DNA of 64,000 nucleotides, taken from positions 2,046,001 through 2,110,000 of the forward strand of contig JARFIW010001088.1 in assembly GCA_036346225.1 (NCBI GenBank). Direction: 5' to 3'. Position 1 is the stretch's first letter; every line of letters starts with the position of its first letter. This document shows, one piece after another, positions 1 to 12,369 of the stretch. The position numbers and the translations under genes were made by a program. This DNA comes from Platerodrilus igneus (lineage: Eukaryota > Arthropoda > Insecta > Coleoptera > Lycidae). The notes beneath the pieces are model-generated. The model had not been told where the DNA came from, did not search any database, and saw only the letters and a program-made list of their open reading frames with translations.

Positions 1-696
1 TTTTTTGTAAATACTGATAGCGACTTAACCGATTAACTTGAATGTCTAGCACATCTGGGTCTGCAACAGCAGTAAGTTGTCGGCCAATTAAAAAATGTGC
101 TGGGGTTAGTACGTCATAATCATTAGGATTAGAGGAAAGTGGAGTTAACGGTCTTGAATTAAGTATTGACTCAATTTGTGTTAATACTGTGTACAGTTCT
201 TCAAAGTTTAATGATGTTTCATATAATACATGCGTTAAATGATGTTTAATACCTTTTATACCTGCTTCCCAGAGTCTACCAAAGTTGGTGCATATGCGGG
301 TACAAACTGCCAATTTACACCTTCATGTAATGCTTTATGATAAATAGTGTTTGAGTTTTGGTTGATAAACTTGCATAATTCATTAAGTGTAGAATTTGCA
401 CCTACAAAGTTTCGACCATTGTTACTGAATATGTTCAACGGCTTGCCACGACGAGCAACAAATCGTCTGAAAGTGGCAATGAAAGCATCAGTCGATAAAT
501 TGGACACGTGCTCAATATGTACAGCCTTCGTACTAAGACAAATAAAAATGCAAATATAACATTTCATGGATTTGAAGCATCTATCATATGACATCTTTAT
601 ATTTATTAGGCCTGCATAATCTGTCCCAACAGAATGAAAGGGTGGCATGGTAACAACTCTTTGAAAAGGTAATTCTCCCATAATGGAATTGTTATT
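1..696 (-). pseudogene. BEL1 integrase core and C-terminal domain (pseudogene)
   Basis: The segment starting at the ATG at 681 shows the BEL integrase pattern: a MGELP lead-in, the first catalytic Asp in VGTDYAGL, and a CLSTKAVHIE-type strand. At the second catalytic position the expected SDNG is SNNG, so the Asp is lost. A one-base frameshift near 270 moves the third catalytic region (LWEAG-like) into another frame. After it, LNSRPLTPL and LTPAHFLIGR, hallmarks of the BEL integrase C-terminus, continue to the window edge. The upstream part, including a C-x-x-x-RFN zinc region, lies at 4763 and above, beyond the inserted transposon. The protein would integrate element cDNA into host DNA; this copy cannot. 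Confidence 0.9.
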
Positions 697-721
697 AGTG
701 GGTGATTCTACAATTACAAGC

Positions 722-1501
722 CATGTTAATGTCCCCGTGTTATTATAATGGTATACGAGTATTTTTTTAAAACCACTTTATTCTTATATTATTGTACATA
801 TCTTCAGTAATAGTGTCTATGTTTTAAACATTTCTTAAACTTCGCCTTATGTAATTAAAAAAAAAATTTAATCAAATTGTCATTAGCGTGGCTGTCCCTC
901 ATGTGAACCTAAATTATGAAATGTTCAATATATATATTTATAGTTAAAATTGTTGTTACTGTATGATTTATATTAGTGAATTAATATAAAGCAGAATAAG
1001 GGAAACCATTTTTGTGTTTATTTTACTCTATCTAGTGCCACAAATAGGGCACCAAGGTTGTCCCTTAAGGTTTCTGTCATTAGCATGGACATTTTTTAAA
1101 TATCCAACCAAAGCTATGAAATTTATATTTTAAGCTATACATCACTGCATATGTCAGTCTTGTTCAGCAACCATTTTGAGAGTGAAGTTGACCTGCTTGT
1201 TTGTTGTTCATTGTGGTCCTAGTTATAATAAATGTGTCAACAAGTTTGATAGTTCATAAATTAGGTATCATTAGCATGGTCAAGTTTAAACAAAGTTGGA
1301 AAATAATTACAATCTACTACTGTGGCTAGGTAAGTACCATATGATACGTAAATAATCAACATGAATTTGTAGTTTCTTAAACATAACACCTGGGATTAAA
1401 AATGCCTACCATCTTGATTTTTGTCATTAGCATGGGCAGACGCTTAGTCATTAGCATGGACGTACTATATCCATGCTAATAACTTGTGTCCATTCTAATG
1501 A
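722..1501. repeat. Left subterminal array of TCATTAGCATGG motifs in the 4-kb transposon
   Basis: Direct copies are at 880-891 (one mismatch), 1077-1088, 1268-1279, 1424-1435 and 1448-1459. Inverted copies are at 722-732 (CCATGTTAATG), 1471-1480 and 1490-1501. Such arrays near transposon ends usually bind the transposase. No comparable density is seen outside this element. Confidence 0.85.
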
Positions 1502-1636
1502 CATGGTTTCAGGATTTTTGTTATTTGAAGTCCTTTGTTTAATGAAATATATCTATAGATATATATCATACAATAAACCTAAGCAGTGTTTAACAAAATT
1601 AATACTTGAGAACAATTTTTTTGCAGTATTAGAAAA

Positions 1637-4291
1637 ATGGCTAAGTGTAAAGTGTTGAGTAATGAAGAAAGGCCGAAAAGAAAGGGAGAATGCGAGAAGA
1701 AAGGAAAAGAGCGCATAAAAGCAGATTGTAAAAAGTTGCAGAACCTAAAAAACAAAAACATGAAATATACCTGAAGGCAAAAAAGGCAGGAAAGTTAAAA
1801 TCAATTAATGAGACCAACGAATTCAACGTAAGAAGTTGAGGAACAACACTAGGAATAGACAAGAACGAATTAAAAATATGAATAAAGGGTTACAACATGT
1901 TCAAAATAATACTTCAAGTTCAGGTGATAATGAACCTGGATGTAATTTACCGAAACGACAATCAACTCCATCAGAGGTTGACCAGTTATGTGAACCATCA
2001 ACTGTATGAGATAGTAGTCAGAAAAAAGGGGGACGTAAAGCAGTTAAACGTGATAGAGCTAAGGCTTATAGAAATTTAGAATTCACGCAAAAGGAAAATG
2101 AAAAAATAAGAAAAATAACAGCAAAGTATAAAAAACGTTTGGCAAAGACAAGAAAAAAGACCAAAGAATATAAGAATTCGCTTTCACTGACATCTAACTC
2201 CAAAGTAAATAGATAATTGAACAAGAATTCGGTTGATTCTACTATTATTAAAAAGAAACTTCTATTTAGGAAAGTTTTACAAACTGAGTTAAGTACTTCT
2301 TTCAATTCTTTCAAAACGCAAAAAGGAAAACAAATCTTCACCACGACGATTAATGGGAGGATTTTAAAAAAGTATAGGCTGTTGAAAGAATGCCAATCTT
2401 TTCTTCCACATAAACTATTTATTGCTAACAAAAAACGAAGCAAATCTTTAACATTTGACAGAATGTTAACACCAAGAAAACAATACGTGAAAGGCAAGGT
2501 GGTTTCTTTTTTGAACAGTGATGAAAATTCAATACTTTGTCCAGGGAAAAAAGATTTCAAAGTGAAACGAAGACGTGCAGCAAAAGCGTTTCATGACAGA
2601 CACCATGCGAAATCTGCATACTAAATTTATTCAATGTGAGAACTTGAAAATTAGCTATTCATTATTTTGTAGACTGTGTCCCTTCTGAGTAGTGAAACCA
2701 AAATTAAGTGCTCGAGTCACTTGTTTATGCATTCAACATGAAAATATCAGACTCCCACTAAAAAGGTTTTACACTTTAAATGTTATTCATGTAAAAGATG
2801 CTGAAGACATGGTTAAAAGCCTAACATGTTCTACTCAAAATGAGGTTTGCCTTCAAAGTTTTGTGATAGATGTAAAAATAATACATTTTTATACTTGAAG
2901 TTTAACTATAATCACAGTACAACTTATTGGAAGTGGGTTCGTAAGAAGGAAATAATATTTAGCACTAAAACAAAACAACAACAAAAACGACTAAAGATAA
3001 CATTTTGTGCAATATTGGCCAACTGGCAAGAGAACTTGAAAAACATGCCTAGTTTTCTTAATCATACCCTAAATATAAAACACCAATATAAAGAGATTAA
3101 GAATTTGAAAAATAATCTGAAAACGAATGAGTTACGTATTCAAGTAGACTTTCCAGAAAATTACCAATGCAAGTATGCATCAAAAACCCAAGCTGTGCAT
3201 TTTGGAGGCTCTAGGCAGCAAATTACTTTACATACTGAGATAATCTATTCATGTAAATTCAAGGATGCATTCTATAGTTTGTCTGCTTCTCTTCGTCATG
3301 ATCCTTATGCTATATATAGCTGCACACTTACGGCCAATAATTTTGAACGAGTTACTTAAATCACCGTGTATAGAAACAATACACAATGCACAATACAGGA
3401 ATAAAACAATGTATGCCATAATTTACAAGCATCTCCCTACTCTTTTTCCAACCATTAGATTCATAATATGGAACTACTCTGAGTCAGGGCATGGTAAAGG
3501 TGCTCCTGGCGGAGTTGGAGGCACATTAAAAAGAGTATCTAATAGACTAGTCTCCGAAGGAAAGACATTTCTGATTTTGAAAGTTTTTATAGTGCTTTGA
3601 AAATAAACACTAATAAAATATCTCTTTGATAAAAATTGATGAAAATCTTATTGAAGAAGAAGAAGTCAACATAAAATCAACCACCCACAACCTTAAACCA
3701 GTGAAAGGATCGATGCAAGTACATCAAGTTGTGTGACAAAAAGATAGCAATAAAGTTGTTTCCAAAAAACTAAGCTGTTTTTCTTGAAAAAATTTATATG
3801 TAACCATTATCAACTTATATCAATAAATTTGGAATCAGAATGTAGAGCAACTGCTGCAAACATTGATCAGTCTCTCGACTCACAAGTCTTTGAAGGTAAG
3901 ATTATTACACTCACTTATATAACTTAAGCTGAAATGTTAAACATTAAAAAATATTAATAACACTAAATAGGCCTAGTGTTTTGTTCTAAGCATTAAGCTG
4001 TCAGCAGTCTACTAAATTTTTGTGATTGGCTTAGATTCTTTTAAACTGCAAGTTGGCGACTGGATTGTTGTAATCTACGATAATATTTTATATCCAGGAG
4101 AGGTAAAATCCATAAAATTCGATTCTGTTGAAGTTGATGTTATGCGCCCAACAAAAGATAAGAATAAATATAAATGGCCAATTCACAAGGACATCCATCA
4201 CTATCAGTTAAAAGAGGTTGTGAAGAAAATTAATTCTCCTATGCTATGTAGTAATCGAGGTGCCTTTTTTAATTTCAGTGAATCATTCTAG
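1637..4291 (+). pseudogene. Transposase-like protein of the 4-kb transposon, frameshifted
   Basis: Coding signal starts at ATG 1637, just after a TTGCAG splice-acceptor-like site, with a Lys/Arg-rich N-terminus, and continues through several frames. Recognisable blocks are a basic segment with NSDENSILCPGKKD (2500-2560), a Cys-rich TCLC-x2-QHEN motif (about 2720), VDFPENYQCKY (about 3150), QYRNK (about 3400), SGHGKGAPGGVGG (about 3490) and GDWIVVIYDNILYPGE (about 4050). The Asp of VDFPENY, an Asp normally before QYRNK (missing here), and the Glu normally in SEAGHGK (SESGHGK here) could form a DDE triad; this is inference. A probable intron runs from GTAAG at about 3895 to an AG at about 4030. 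Several frameshifts and stops make it a pseudogene. Confidence 0.7.
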
Positions 4292-4549
4292 ATAGAATCA
4301 ATTAACTAAAAATATGGCCTATCTGTCAGTTTATATCCTGGATTACCAAAAACTTTTTAGAAATAACATTAATGTTTAAAGTTTAGTTTGCCACATTTGA
4401 TTCTGTTAATTAAAAAAAAAACAATTTCACACATTCATTCTTATTTGTGTTAAGTTAAAAGTAATAATATTACTATTAATAAAATTTTTGAAATTATTTC
4501 ATTTATTCCGCTTATTATAGACACAAACATAGATAAATATGAATATGTG

Positions 4550-4581
4550 TCATTAGAATGGGCAACATGTCATTAGCATGG
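4550..4581 (+). repeat. Right subterminal TCATTAGCATGG motifs in the 4-kb transposon
   Basis: Two direct copies lie 20 bp apart at 4550-4561 (TCATTAGAATGG) and 4570-4581 (TCATTAGCATGG), about 180 bp inside the right terminal repeat. They match the left-end array in sequence. Confidence 0.85.
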
Positions 4582-4762
4582 CTGATTGAATTTCTAAAAT
4601 CCTCTCAATTTTGGAAAAATTTAAATTCAGCTCTGCTGATCATAAAATGTGATCAGGATCAAATATTTGTGTTATATACCAAGATTCAGGTCTTTCTAGA
4701 AATGTTTGACTATTCCCACATGCAATTGTCTAAATAGCTCATATTTGTAGAATCACCCTAGT

Positions 4763-5690
4763 ACTACCGTTAAAACGGCAACATTATACACAGTTTTTTG
4801 TAGTTTTCCTGAAGCCAGCTTGGACCCTGCCAACACAAGAAAAGAGAATGTAATTTCACTGGCATACAGCTTCGTGAGGCAATGTCTGCTGGGTTGTTGC
4901 TTGAATTTATATGATTCCAATTTTCAATATTGGATAGTGTTTGAATGTGGGTTACCCTATTTGCCACAAAAAACCTTCCATTTATTAGGTTGTGAATTTA
5001 ACCAAGCAAGTACAATTTGTGAATCCGTCCAATAAAATTCCCTAGCAAAATTAATATTAAGAATTTTCTTGAACCTTTGAGCTAGATCAGTTAACAATAC
5101 TGCAGCTAATAATTTTAGCCTAGGTAATGTTTGCTTTTTATGGGTGCAACTCGCGTCTTGGCTTCTAAAAGCTTGATTGAATGTTCACGATTTTGAGTAA
5201 CACATCTGAGGTAAATGCATGCCCCGTAGCCCCTTTCTGAGGCGTCTGAAAATCCATGAAGCTCAAATTACAGAGCATTTGACATAGATACATACCTCGG
5301 AATTGTAATTTTGTTAATAAAGTCTAACTCGTCTTTTAACTTTAACCATTGGCTGTGTAAGTTTGTCGGAATTGATTCGTCCCAACCTAATTTTAGTGCC
5401 ACAGTTGTTGTATAACAAACTTAGCTAGTATGATTATAGGGGTTAACATGCCTAATGGGTCATATAGCTGTGCTGTGAGAGCAAGTATAGAACGTTTTGA
5501 TATGTGAGTGACATTTTTTGTAATTGTGAAGGAATACGTAAATAAGTCAGAATTTAGATTTCACAGTATGCCAAGCGTTTTGCCAAATTTATTTGAAAGA
5601 GAGATAGTATCACTAGAGTAATCTCCAATTCCTTGTATATTGCTTCTGAGTTTGCGTAGGACAAACGCGTAATCTTTTAAAATATTTGTT
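4763..5690 (-). pseudogene. BEL1 RNase H region and integrase zinc region
   Basis: The segment around 4770-4967 reads NHINSSNNPADIASRS followed by CWQGPSWL, the conserved end of the BEL RNase H region. Immediately before the transposon insertion the frame gives a CCRFNG motif, the Cys-rich segment that precedes the BEL integrase core. Between about 5000 and 5690 the frame is broken, but BEL pol-like text continues in pieces. The RT of the same element follows at higher coordinates. Confidence 0.82.
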
Positions 5691-7195
5691 AAATTTTCTT
5701 TAATATTTAATAACGAAACTTCAGATGATGAACCTGTTATGAGATCATCTACATAAAAATCCCTTTGTATAATTGATTATTCCACGGGGTGTGTCAATTT
5801 AATTTGCTCGCCTACCTTATATAAGCAACGAACTGCTAAAAATGGAGCACATGTTGTACCATAAGTTACAGTGTTTAGGTTATAAATTTTGACTTCGTGA
5901 CTTGGGTCTTCCCGCCACACAATTTTTTGAAATTTTCTATCATCTTCATGGATCCATATCTGCCGATACATTTTCTCTATATCGGCAGTAAATACAAATT
6001 TATGAGTACGAAATCTAGCTATTAATAAAAATATATCATCCTGAATAGTAGGACCTGCTAACAATGCTTAATTTACAGACAAACCTGAAGATGGGTTGCA
6101 ACTTCCATCATAAACTACACAACATTCTGTGGTATCGCTAGATTTTTTAAAAACTGCATCATGTGGCAAGAAAAAACAATTATCCTCATTGTTTGATATT
6201 GACATGTGGTTCAATGTTAAATATTCTTTCATAAAATCAACATATTCCTCTTTAAGAGCACAGTTACCTTGAAACTTACGTTCTAGCTTATCAAGACGTG
6301 TTTTTGAGATACTGTAAGAATCACCTATCATAGCAACATTTTCCTTGAAAGGCAATCTTACCTTAAACTTCCCATCCGACTCTCTCACAGTCGTTTGGAC
6401 AAAATATGATTCACAAAATATTTCCTCTGAACTTAAACTGCCTGAATTAGAATTAAATTCGTCTACCTTCCAAAATCTTTCTAAATTATCATTCATTTCT
6501 TGCATCGATACAAGAGCTATCTGTTTTGCATCAGGGTAACCATAGACATTCCCCGAAATAATCCACCCTAATTTAGTTTTCTGCAAAATGGGAGAATTGG
6601 TTTGCTTTATTTGGCCTATACACATCAAATTGTAAAACAATGCTGCTCCAATGAGCATATCCACCGGCCCAGGTTGATTAAACAATGGATCAGACAACTT
6701 TATATTAGGATCTATTTTGAAATTTGTAATACTATCTTGAGTAGAAGGTAATAGGTTTGTTATGTGCGGAATCACAAGACATTGTATCGATGTCGAAAAA
6801 TTATTTACACAAGATGCAATTTTTACTTGCGTTTTTTGTTGTATACAAGATACACCTTGATTTATGCCTGAAACTAATACATTTATAGCTTCAGATTTTA
6901 GATTAAGTAATTTGAATGCCCTTTCAGTGATAAAATGTGATTGCGATGTTGAATCTAAAAGAACTCTCAAGGTAACAACTTGATTATTAGCAGCAAGTGC
7001 ATTAACCCTTGCAGTCGATAATAAAACAGTACAATTTGATGACAATTGTGAGGAAAAATTATTAATTATCTCGGATTCGCCTATTGTGGCATTCTGAGAT
7101 TCGGTAGCCGCTTGAACTTCAGACGTACTCGATGTTTGCACCTTTGTTGGTATGTAAATAAGACTATTGTGTTTTCTTTGACAAAGTTTGTGCAT
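5691..7195 (-). pseudogene. BEL1 protease and reverse transcriptase
   Basis: One frame is open from 7195 to 5777 except for a single TAA at 6065-6067. Residues 77-90 of the open frame read RVLLDSTSQSHFIT, the BEL retropepsin site with the usual DSGS changed to DSTS, so the active-site Gly is lost. From about 6330 the reverse transcriptase begins with FFLPHDAVFKKSS and a VVYDGS strand; the first catalytic Asp lies in FTADIEKMYRQI. The YVDD catalytic motif is intact at 5744-5755, followed by LITG. Length and order match other BEL pol proteins. The change at the protease and the stop codon argue against activity. Confidence 0.92.
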
Positions 7196-7199
7196 CGTG

Positions 7200-8362
7200 A
7201 AGATTTACATTCAGGTAAAAAATGCCCAGAACGTACACAATTTAAACAATGTTTCATATGTTTTACAGCATTGCATCGTTCTGCAGGGCTTAAATCAAGA
7301 AAGGCCTTGCAGTTTATAATAGCATGATTGCCCGCACAATTTGGACAAACGATGGTTGTGGTAGTAGAAAAGGATTTAAATGAAATTTCGCCTTTTGGTT
7401 TAGTTGTGACACATTTTACAGATTTTTGTGTTTCGGGATTATCCTTTTTTACTGTTAATGCTTATAATATGTTTTGTTTGTTTATCAAAAATTCAATTAA
7501 TTGTTTTAAAGTAGGCACTGTATTATTTGCATTTTCATTTGAACTGAGCTTGCAATGCCAGTCCTTAGAAGTTTGCTGACAATGATTGGCACAATCAGAG
7601 CATCCCAACTATCAACCGATTGCTTTAGAGCATAAAGACATTGAATATTATTTTGAACATCGCCAATGAGACGCCTTAAGCTAATTTGAGAATCTTTAGA
7701 TATTGGTTTTAATTCTAATAAATTTTTAACATGATTCTTAATGATTCGCCTAGGTTGATTAAAACGTTTTTCAATAGCCTGAAAAGCTATCTGATAATTT
7801 GTATTTGTTATCTCTAGAGATTTAATCATATCCAAAGCCGCTCCTTTGACATGATTTTAAATAACAGAGCTTTTGACTATCAGATAACTCTTCATTGTTA
7901 TGAATTAGTGCTGAAAAAATATCAATAAACTGTTTATATATGGAAAAACTCCAATCCAAAGTTGGCAATTCTACTCTGAGAAGCTTAATGTTAATTAACT
8001 TGTTTGATTTTTCAACAGGACTCTTGCTAGAGGCTGCACTACTACTCATGATACTCAAAATTTTTTTAATACTTAGAAATAAGATTTCTTGCTTTAGAAA
8101 TAGCATTGAAATAATTATTTTGAAATGTTTATCTAGCTAAGAGATTTGCATTTAAATCTTCATCAATAGTTTCTATTTCACCCTGAATATCATTAAACTG
8201 ATCATATAAAATTTCAATTTTTGTTAAACGTTCATTTAAATTTTGAAGATCTGATTCTGATAAATTAGATTCATCTAATGATTGAATATATTTTGCAAAT
8301 AAGGTTAATTGACCTGAAAAACCACCACGTTTATTTCTTAATAACTTAAGTTCACATAACAC
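7200..8362 (-). pseudogene. BEL1 gag, frameshifted
   Basis: Three frames carry one gag. The N-terminal part (8362-8129) has the LKLLRNKRGGFSGQLT pattern. The central DUF1759-type domain (8106-7506) reads KQFIDIFSALIHNNEELSDS and SWDALIVPIIVSKL. Two CCHC zinc knuckles lie at about 7350-7200 (CPNCAGNH and CLNCVRSGH). Frameshifts fall near 8120, 7830, 7500 and 7200. The open frame at the N-terminus begins with GTG rather than ATG and upstream sequence soon hits a stop, so the true start is missing. Gag would package element RNA; this copy is broken. Confidence 0.88.
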
Positions 8363-8944
8363 ACAAAATATAAAGGTATCTTTATAGGCGACCTTGAGAT
8401 ACTATTCAGTTCTCAACTCAGAAAGTAGAGGCGCTTAGTTCAATCACGTGATCGTAAAACTACAAACGCGCATTTGACATATAAACGTAGTAGACATCTT
8501 GACCATAAACAACTAATATCTTGATCACATGGTTTAAACTTTATTTGCTAATTCCTGTGTTCTTGTACTAATTGTTCTTGTAGATAAATTTAATATTATT
8601 GGTAGTATAAGTGACAAGTGACCTATATTAGTTATTAAATAGTTAGTACAGTTTTACTTAAAAGACAATTCGGTTGTGTTTTGTTTAGTGACAGAAGAAA
8701 AATATTGCGTAATAATTGGTAAGCGTTTGAATTTGTTTATGGTATTATTTAATCTTTTTACTGTATATACATATCAATATGAGCGACTAGCTTTGAATTA
8801 AAGGTTTCAAAAGTACAATAAAACACAATTAAATTACAATGAATTAAGATTAGTTTTTCATTCGTTAACAGTGTAATAAATTGTGAAATTCTGGATCTGT
8901 TTTGCTTTAATTTAATTATTGTGTATTGTTAAAGGTTCCAAAAA
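8363..8944. other. Non-coding sequence upstream of P-like copy A
   Basis: AT-rich, no open frame of note; identical in unit B apart from one base (14564-15142). It probably holds the promoter and 5' leader of the P-like element. I looked for a terminal inverted repeat matching the 3' side (12136-12370) and did not find a convincing one. Confidence 0.5.
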
Positions 8945-11900
8945 ATGTCTCCACAGATTAAGAAATGTGCTGTTCCTGGATGTTCTGATTGTATTAGCCG
9001 GCGACATAGATTTCCAAATCCGGAGAGCGAGTGTAGATATTATAAATATATGGTTAAGCAATGTTAACAATCCAATGATAATAAATTTAACTCATGAAAA
9101 TTTGCATTCTTCATATTACGTGTGTGACCGACATTTTGCAGATGAGAATAAAGTTCCATTTTCTACAAAATGCAATAGAGGATTAATGTACGATGCTGTT
9201 CCAACACTTCATCTGCACAGTATGGATTTGGCAACTTGTATTTTACCTACAGACAAACTGACACCTGTTACACCTCAAACGTTGTCATCAAGTATGTATC
9301 TTATTTGATATGTATAAAATCTTGTAATTAACATTTTAGGTGCACAAGTGAATGCAGATTTTAAGCAAGATACTGCACCAGTTACTCCTCCATTGTTATC
9401 TTCTGGTATGTATGCCTTATTTCATAATTATAAGAAGCCTATGATTTACATATTTCAGGTGCAAAGCGTAGAATTTCAATTTTACACGAGGTTAATGTAA
9501 CTCGCCAAGCTGATTTGACACCTAAATGTCGTAAGTTTTACAAGAAAATTGTTAACTGGGGAGTAAGAAATCGGAAACTTCAAAGCTCTCTTTGTAGTTT
9601 TAGAAAAGGTTGGAAAATGCAGAACATCTTGCTAGTTCTGGTGACTTTAACAAATTTATAAATGATGTTAATGACACCACTTATACTTTTATATGTCAGC
9701 AGTTAAAAATCAGAAGATTTGTGCAAAAGCTCGACGATTTACAGTAGATGAAAAATTCTGTCCTTATCCATTTTGAAAAGTAGCGCCAAGGGTTATCGAT
9801 TTTATCGAAAATATTTGCATTACCATCTCGAAGAACTTTAACTAATTTTTAAATAGAATCCCATTTAGACCAGGGATCAATGAGCAAATATTTCAGGCAA
9901 TACAAAATTCTGTCCAAAACATGAATATTAAAGACCGATGTTGTGTTTATTATTTGATGAATTGTCAATTCAAGCAAATTTAAGTTATAATAAAAGGAGG
10001 ACTATATTGAAGGACTAGAAGACAATGGTACTAGTCGCAGAAATAGATTTGCAACTCATGCAAATGTTTTCATGCTTCGAGGACTCTGTCGTCAGTGGAA
10101 GCAGCCAATTTCGTTTTCATTTTCATATGGTCCTATTAAGACCATAGATTTAAAATGCCAAATTGTAAAATTGATTGAAAAGGCACACACTATTGGTTTG
10201 GATATTGTGGGAACCATATGCGATCAAGGATCGGCAAACCAAGCCGCCATTAATTTGCTGATTAAGGAAACAAGAGAAAATATGGGGAACAAAATAAACA
10301 TTTTGGTTTCAGTGTTAATGACATGGACATAATTCCACTGTATGATATTCCTCATTTGTTTAGAGGAATACGAAATAATTTATTAAATAAAATTTACATT
10401 TTACTCTTAATGGAATAAAAGGATTGCTAAATGGGACCACATTGTACAATTTTATAATTTAGATACCGAGGATGACACAAGAATGTGCCCAAAGCTGACA
10501 GATCAACATGTGTTACCATCAAAATAAACAAAATGAAGGTGTCGTATTGCACGCAGGTGTTTAGTTATCAAGTTGGCAGTTTAATGAAGAGAATTGCAAA
10601 GTGGGGTAATAATCTTTTCTAATCACATGCTTAATGAAAATTTTATCTGCATGCATATTACTCAATTACATTATTTTTCAATACGTAGAAAATAGATATG
10701 TCGGGTGAATTAGGCACCGCATTAATCTTTGTAGTAGGCACCCCACTAAGAAAGGTAACATCTAGTAATATTGCATTGTAAGTTGTAAAGTTATTTTATA
10801 ACATTCCGTTAAATAACATCATCGATTAGGTCGTTAAATAAATTCTATAGAATTCAGGAATATATCAGTATATTGTTACATGCTCAGTGGGATGAATACC
10901 TTTGTGGTAGTGCAATATCAATTATATTAATACATTTTAAACACAGTCAAAACATTTTGTAATTTTGCACTATAACTAACGCAAAATATTATAAAATCGT
11001 TTTTATTGCAGAGTTTCAAGACAAATATTTGTTAGTTAAAGAAGCTTTGGACACAGCTGAATTGATCTTGTTCTTAGATGTACTATTCGATAGCCTGAAT
11101 GCAAATTATACAGTTGCCCTTCAAGCAAACCATTGAAAGGTGGAGTTTCAAAACCTCTGTACATCGCAATTTTGGATGCAATCTCTTGATGTATTAGGGA
11201 CAATGAAATTTTATTCAACAAAAAAATGGTTTTGTTTTCACACCCTCAGTATCTAATTTAATTAAAACAATCAAAGGAGTCATTTATTTAATAGATTTAT
11301 TACTGGCCAAGAAAAGGTTTACATATGTATTGACAAGAACCTTAAATCAAGACCCGTTGGAAAACTTTTTTCTGCCATACGAAGTCATGGTATTAGAAAT
11401 ACACATCCTGATGTTTCACATTTTACATCATCTTTTAAATCTTTAATTATTAATAACTTTATGACTGCTCATTCGCCTGCATCAAATTGTGATGAAGATC
11501 ATGCGTTTGATTGAAAACTTACGATGCTTTCTTACTGGGGAAAGCATAAGCGGAGTAAAGCAACTAGACAATCTGAATGACATTCCATTTGAGGAGAAAT
11601 TCCTTTCTAATAAGAAAACTCGTGTTGCAATAAATACAATTACCTACATTTGCGGGATATGTAGCGAGTAAGGCATTGGCCAATAGTAAAATTGTGCTTC
11701 TTGCAAGGAGTTGCTCACTAGTTTTAATGATGATAGAAATACAGAGTTTATAGAAGCTCGAGCATATAAATCGTGCGAATTAATGAAGCCAGGTAGATTT
11801 TAAATTTTATAATGAATAGGTCATTATCGTTGTTATTTTATATTTTACCTAGAGTTAGTCGAGAGTTTAAGCTTTGTACAAAACTGGAGAATTATATGTG

Positions 11901-12135
11901 TACAAAGGTGGATTTTACACCTTTAAAATGTCAGAGTCATAATCTAAACCAAATAGTTTCTAATTTAATTGTTAAGTGTGTTGTTTATTTTTGGTGTAAG
12001 CGGATCAATTTAATTTTGAAAGGTAAAGATTTTAAATTTCTAAAACATTTGAATAGTTTGCAAGATAAGATGCTTATTGATCCTATGAAGCAGTTGGCAC
12101 ACGCATTGTTTTTGAAGCAACATAAGAGGAAATAA
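8945..12135 (+). pseudogene. P-element-like transposase with THAP domain, copy A
   Basis: Same gene as 15143-18345. The THAP start MSPQIKKCAVPGCSDC is at 8945, but two C residues are missing at about 9023, which breaks exon 1. Further frames carry MLRGLCRQWKQPISFS (10072), GTICDQGSANQ (about 10215) and the C-terminal region ending at TAA 12133-12135. At least a dozen single-base indels relative to copy B, nearly all in homopolymers, fragment it more strongly. CDQGSANQ is in frame here while copy B lost one G. Whether these are real lesions or consensus errors cannot be told from the sequence. Confidence 0.9.
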
Positions 12136-12369
12136 GTTTGTTTGACATTTTTTCGATCAATTTTGTATCTCACTTTGAAAGGGTTACTGCCATGTTTTGA
12201 ACTTTGAACTATATTCTACTCTTACTGAATGTATACTAAGTAATTAGAAATAATGAGGATTCTATTTTTTGTAATTTCATACTCGTTTCTCTAGATACAT
12301 GTAGTGGTATTTTTCTTTACAATTCTTTAATATTGTTGTAACATTGTAGTAAGTTGCAAGTTATTTTTA

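Larger units (their letters stand above)
700..4758 (+). mobile_element. 4.06-kb DNA transposon with TIR GGGTGATTCTACAA, inserted in BEL1 (Sola-like, tentative)
   Basis: The ends are a 14-bp terminal inverted repeat: GGGTGATTCTACAA at 700-713 and its exact complement at 4745-4758. A direct TAGT flanks both sides (696-699 and 4759-4762), giving a 4-bp target site duplication. Deleting the element plus one TAGT leaves the BEL1 integrase reading frame continuous, which confirms the boundaries. Inside are a plus-strand multi-exon transposase pseudogene and a subterminal array of a 12-bp motif. A 4-bp duplication fits the Sola superfamily, and the encoded protein is of a type widespread as uncharacterised proteins in insects and cnidarians. 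The superfamily name is my inference; the boundaries are seen directly. Confidence 0.85.
1..8362 (-). mobile_element. BEL/Pao LTR retrotransposon (BEL1), degraded, runs off left edge
   Basis: Read on the minus strand from 8362 downward, the domains come in BEL/Pao order: gag (about 8362-7200) with two CCHC knuckles, retropepsin-like protease, reverse transcriptase, RNase H, integrase zinc region, integrase core and C-terminus. The last of these leaves the window at position 1, so the 3' end and LTR lie outside. No 5' LTR was recognised: the gag frame has no ATG, hits a stop at about 8410, and the sequence there is shared with the tandem duplication edge. Several frameshifts, nonsense codons and changed active-site residues show a dead copy. 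A separate DNA transposon occupies 700-4758. Family assignment rests on domain order and motifs and is secure; lineage within BEL/Pao was not resolved. Confidence 0.93.

Noticed and set aside
8363..8944. BEL1 5' LTR
   Set aside because: No partner LTR in the window, and the same sequence accompanies the P-like gene in unit B, so its origin cannot be decided.
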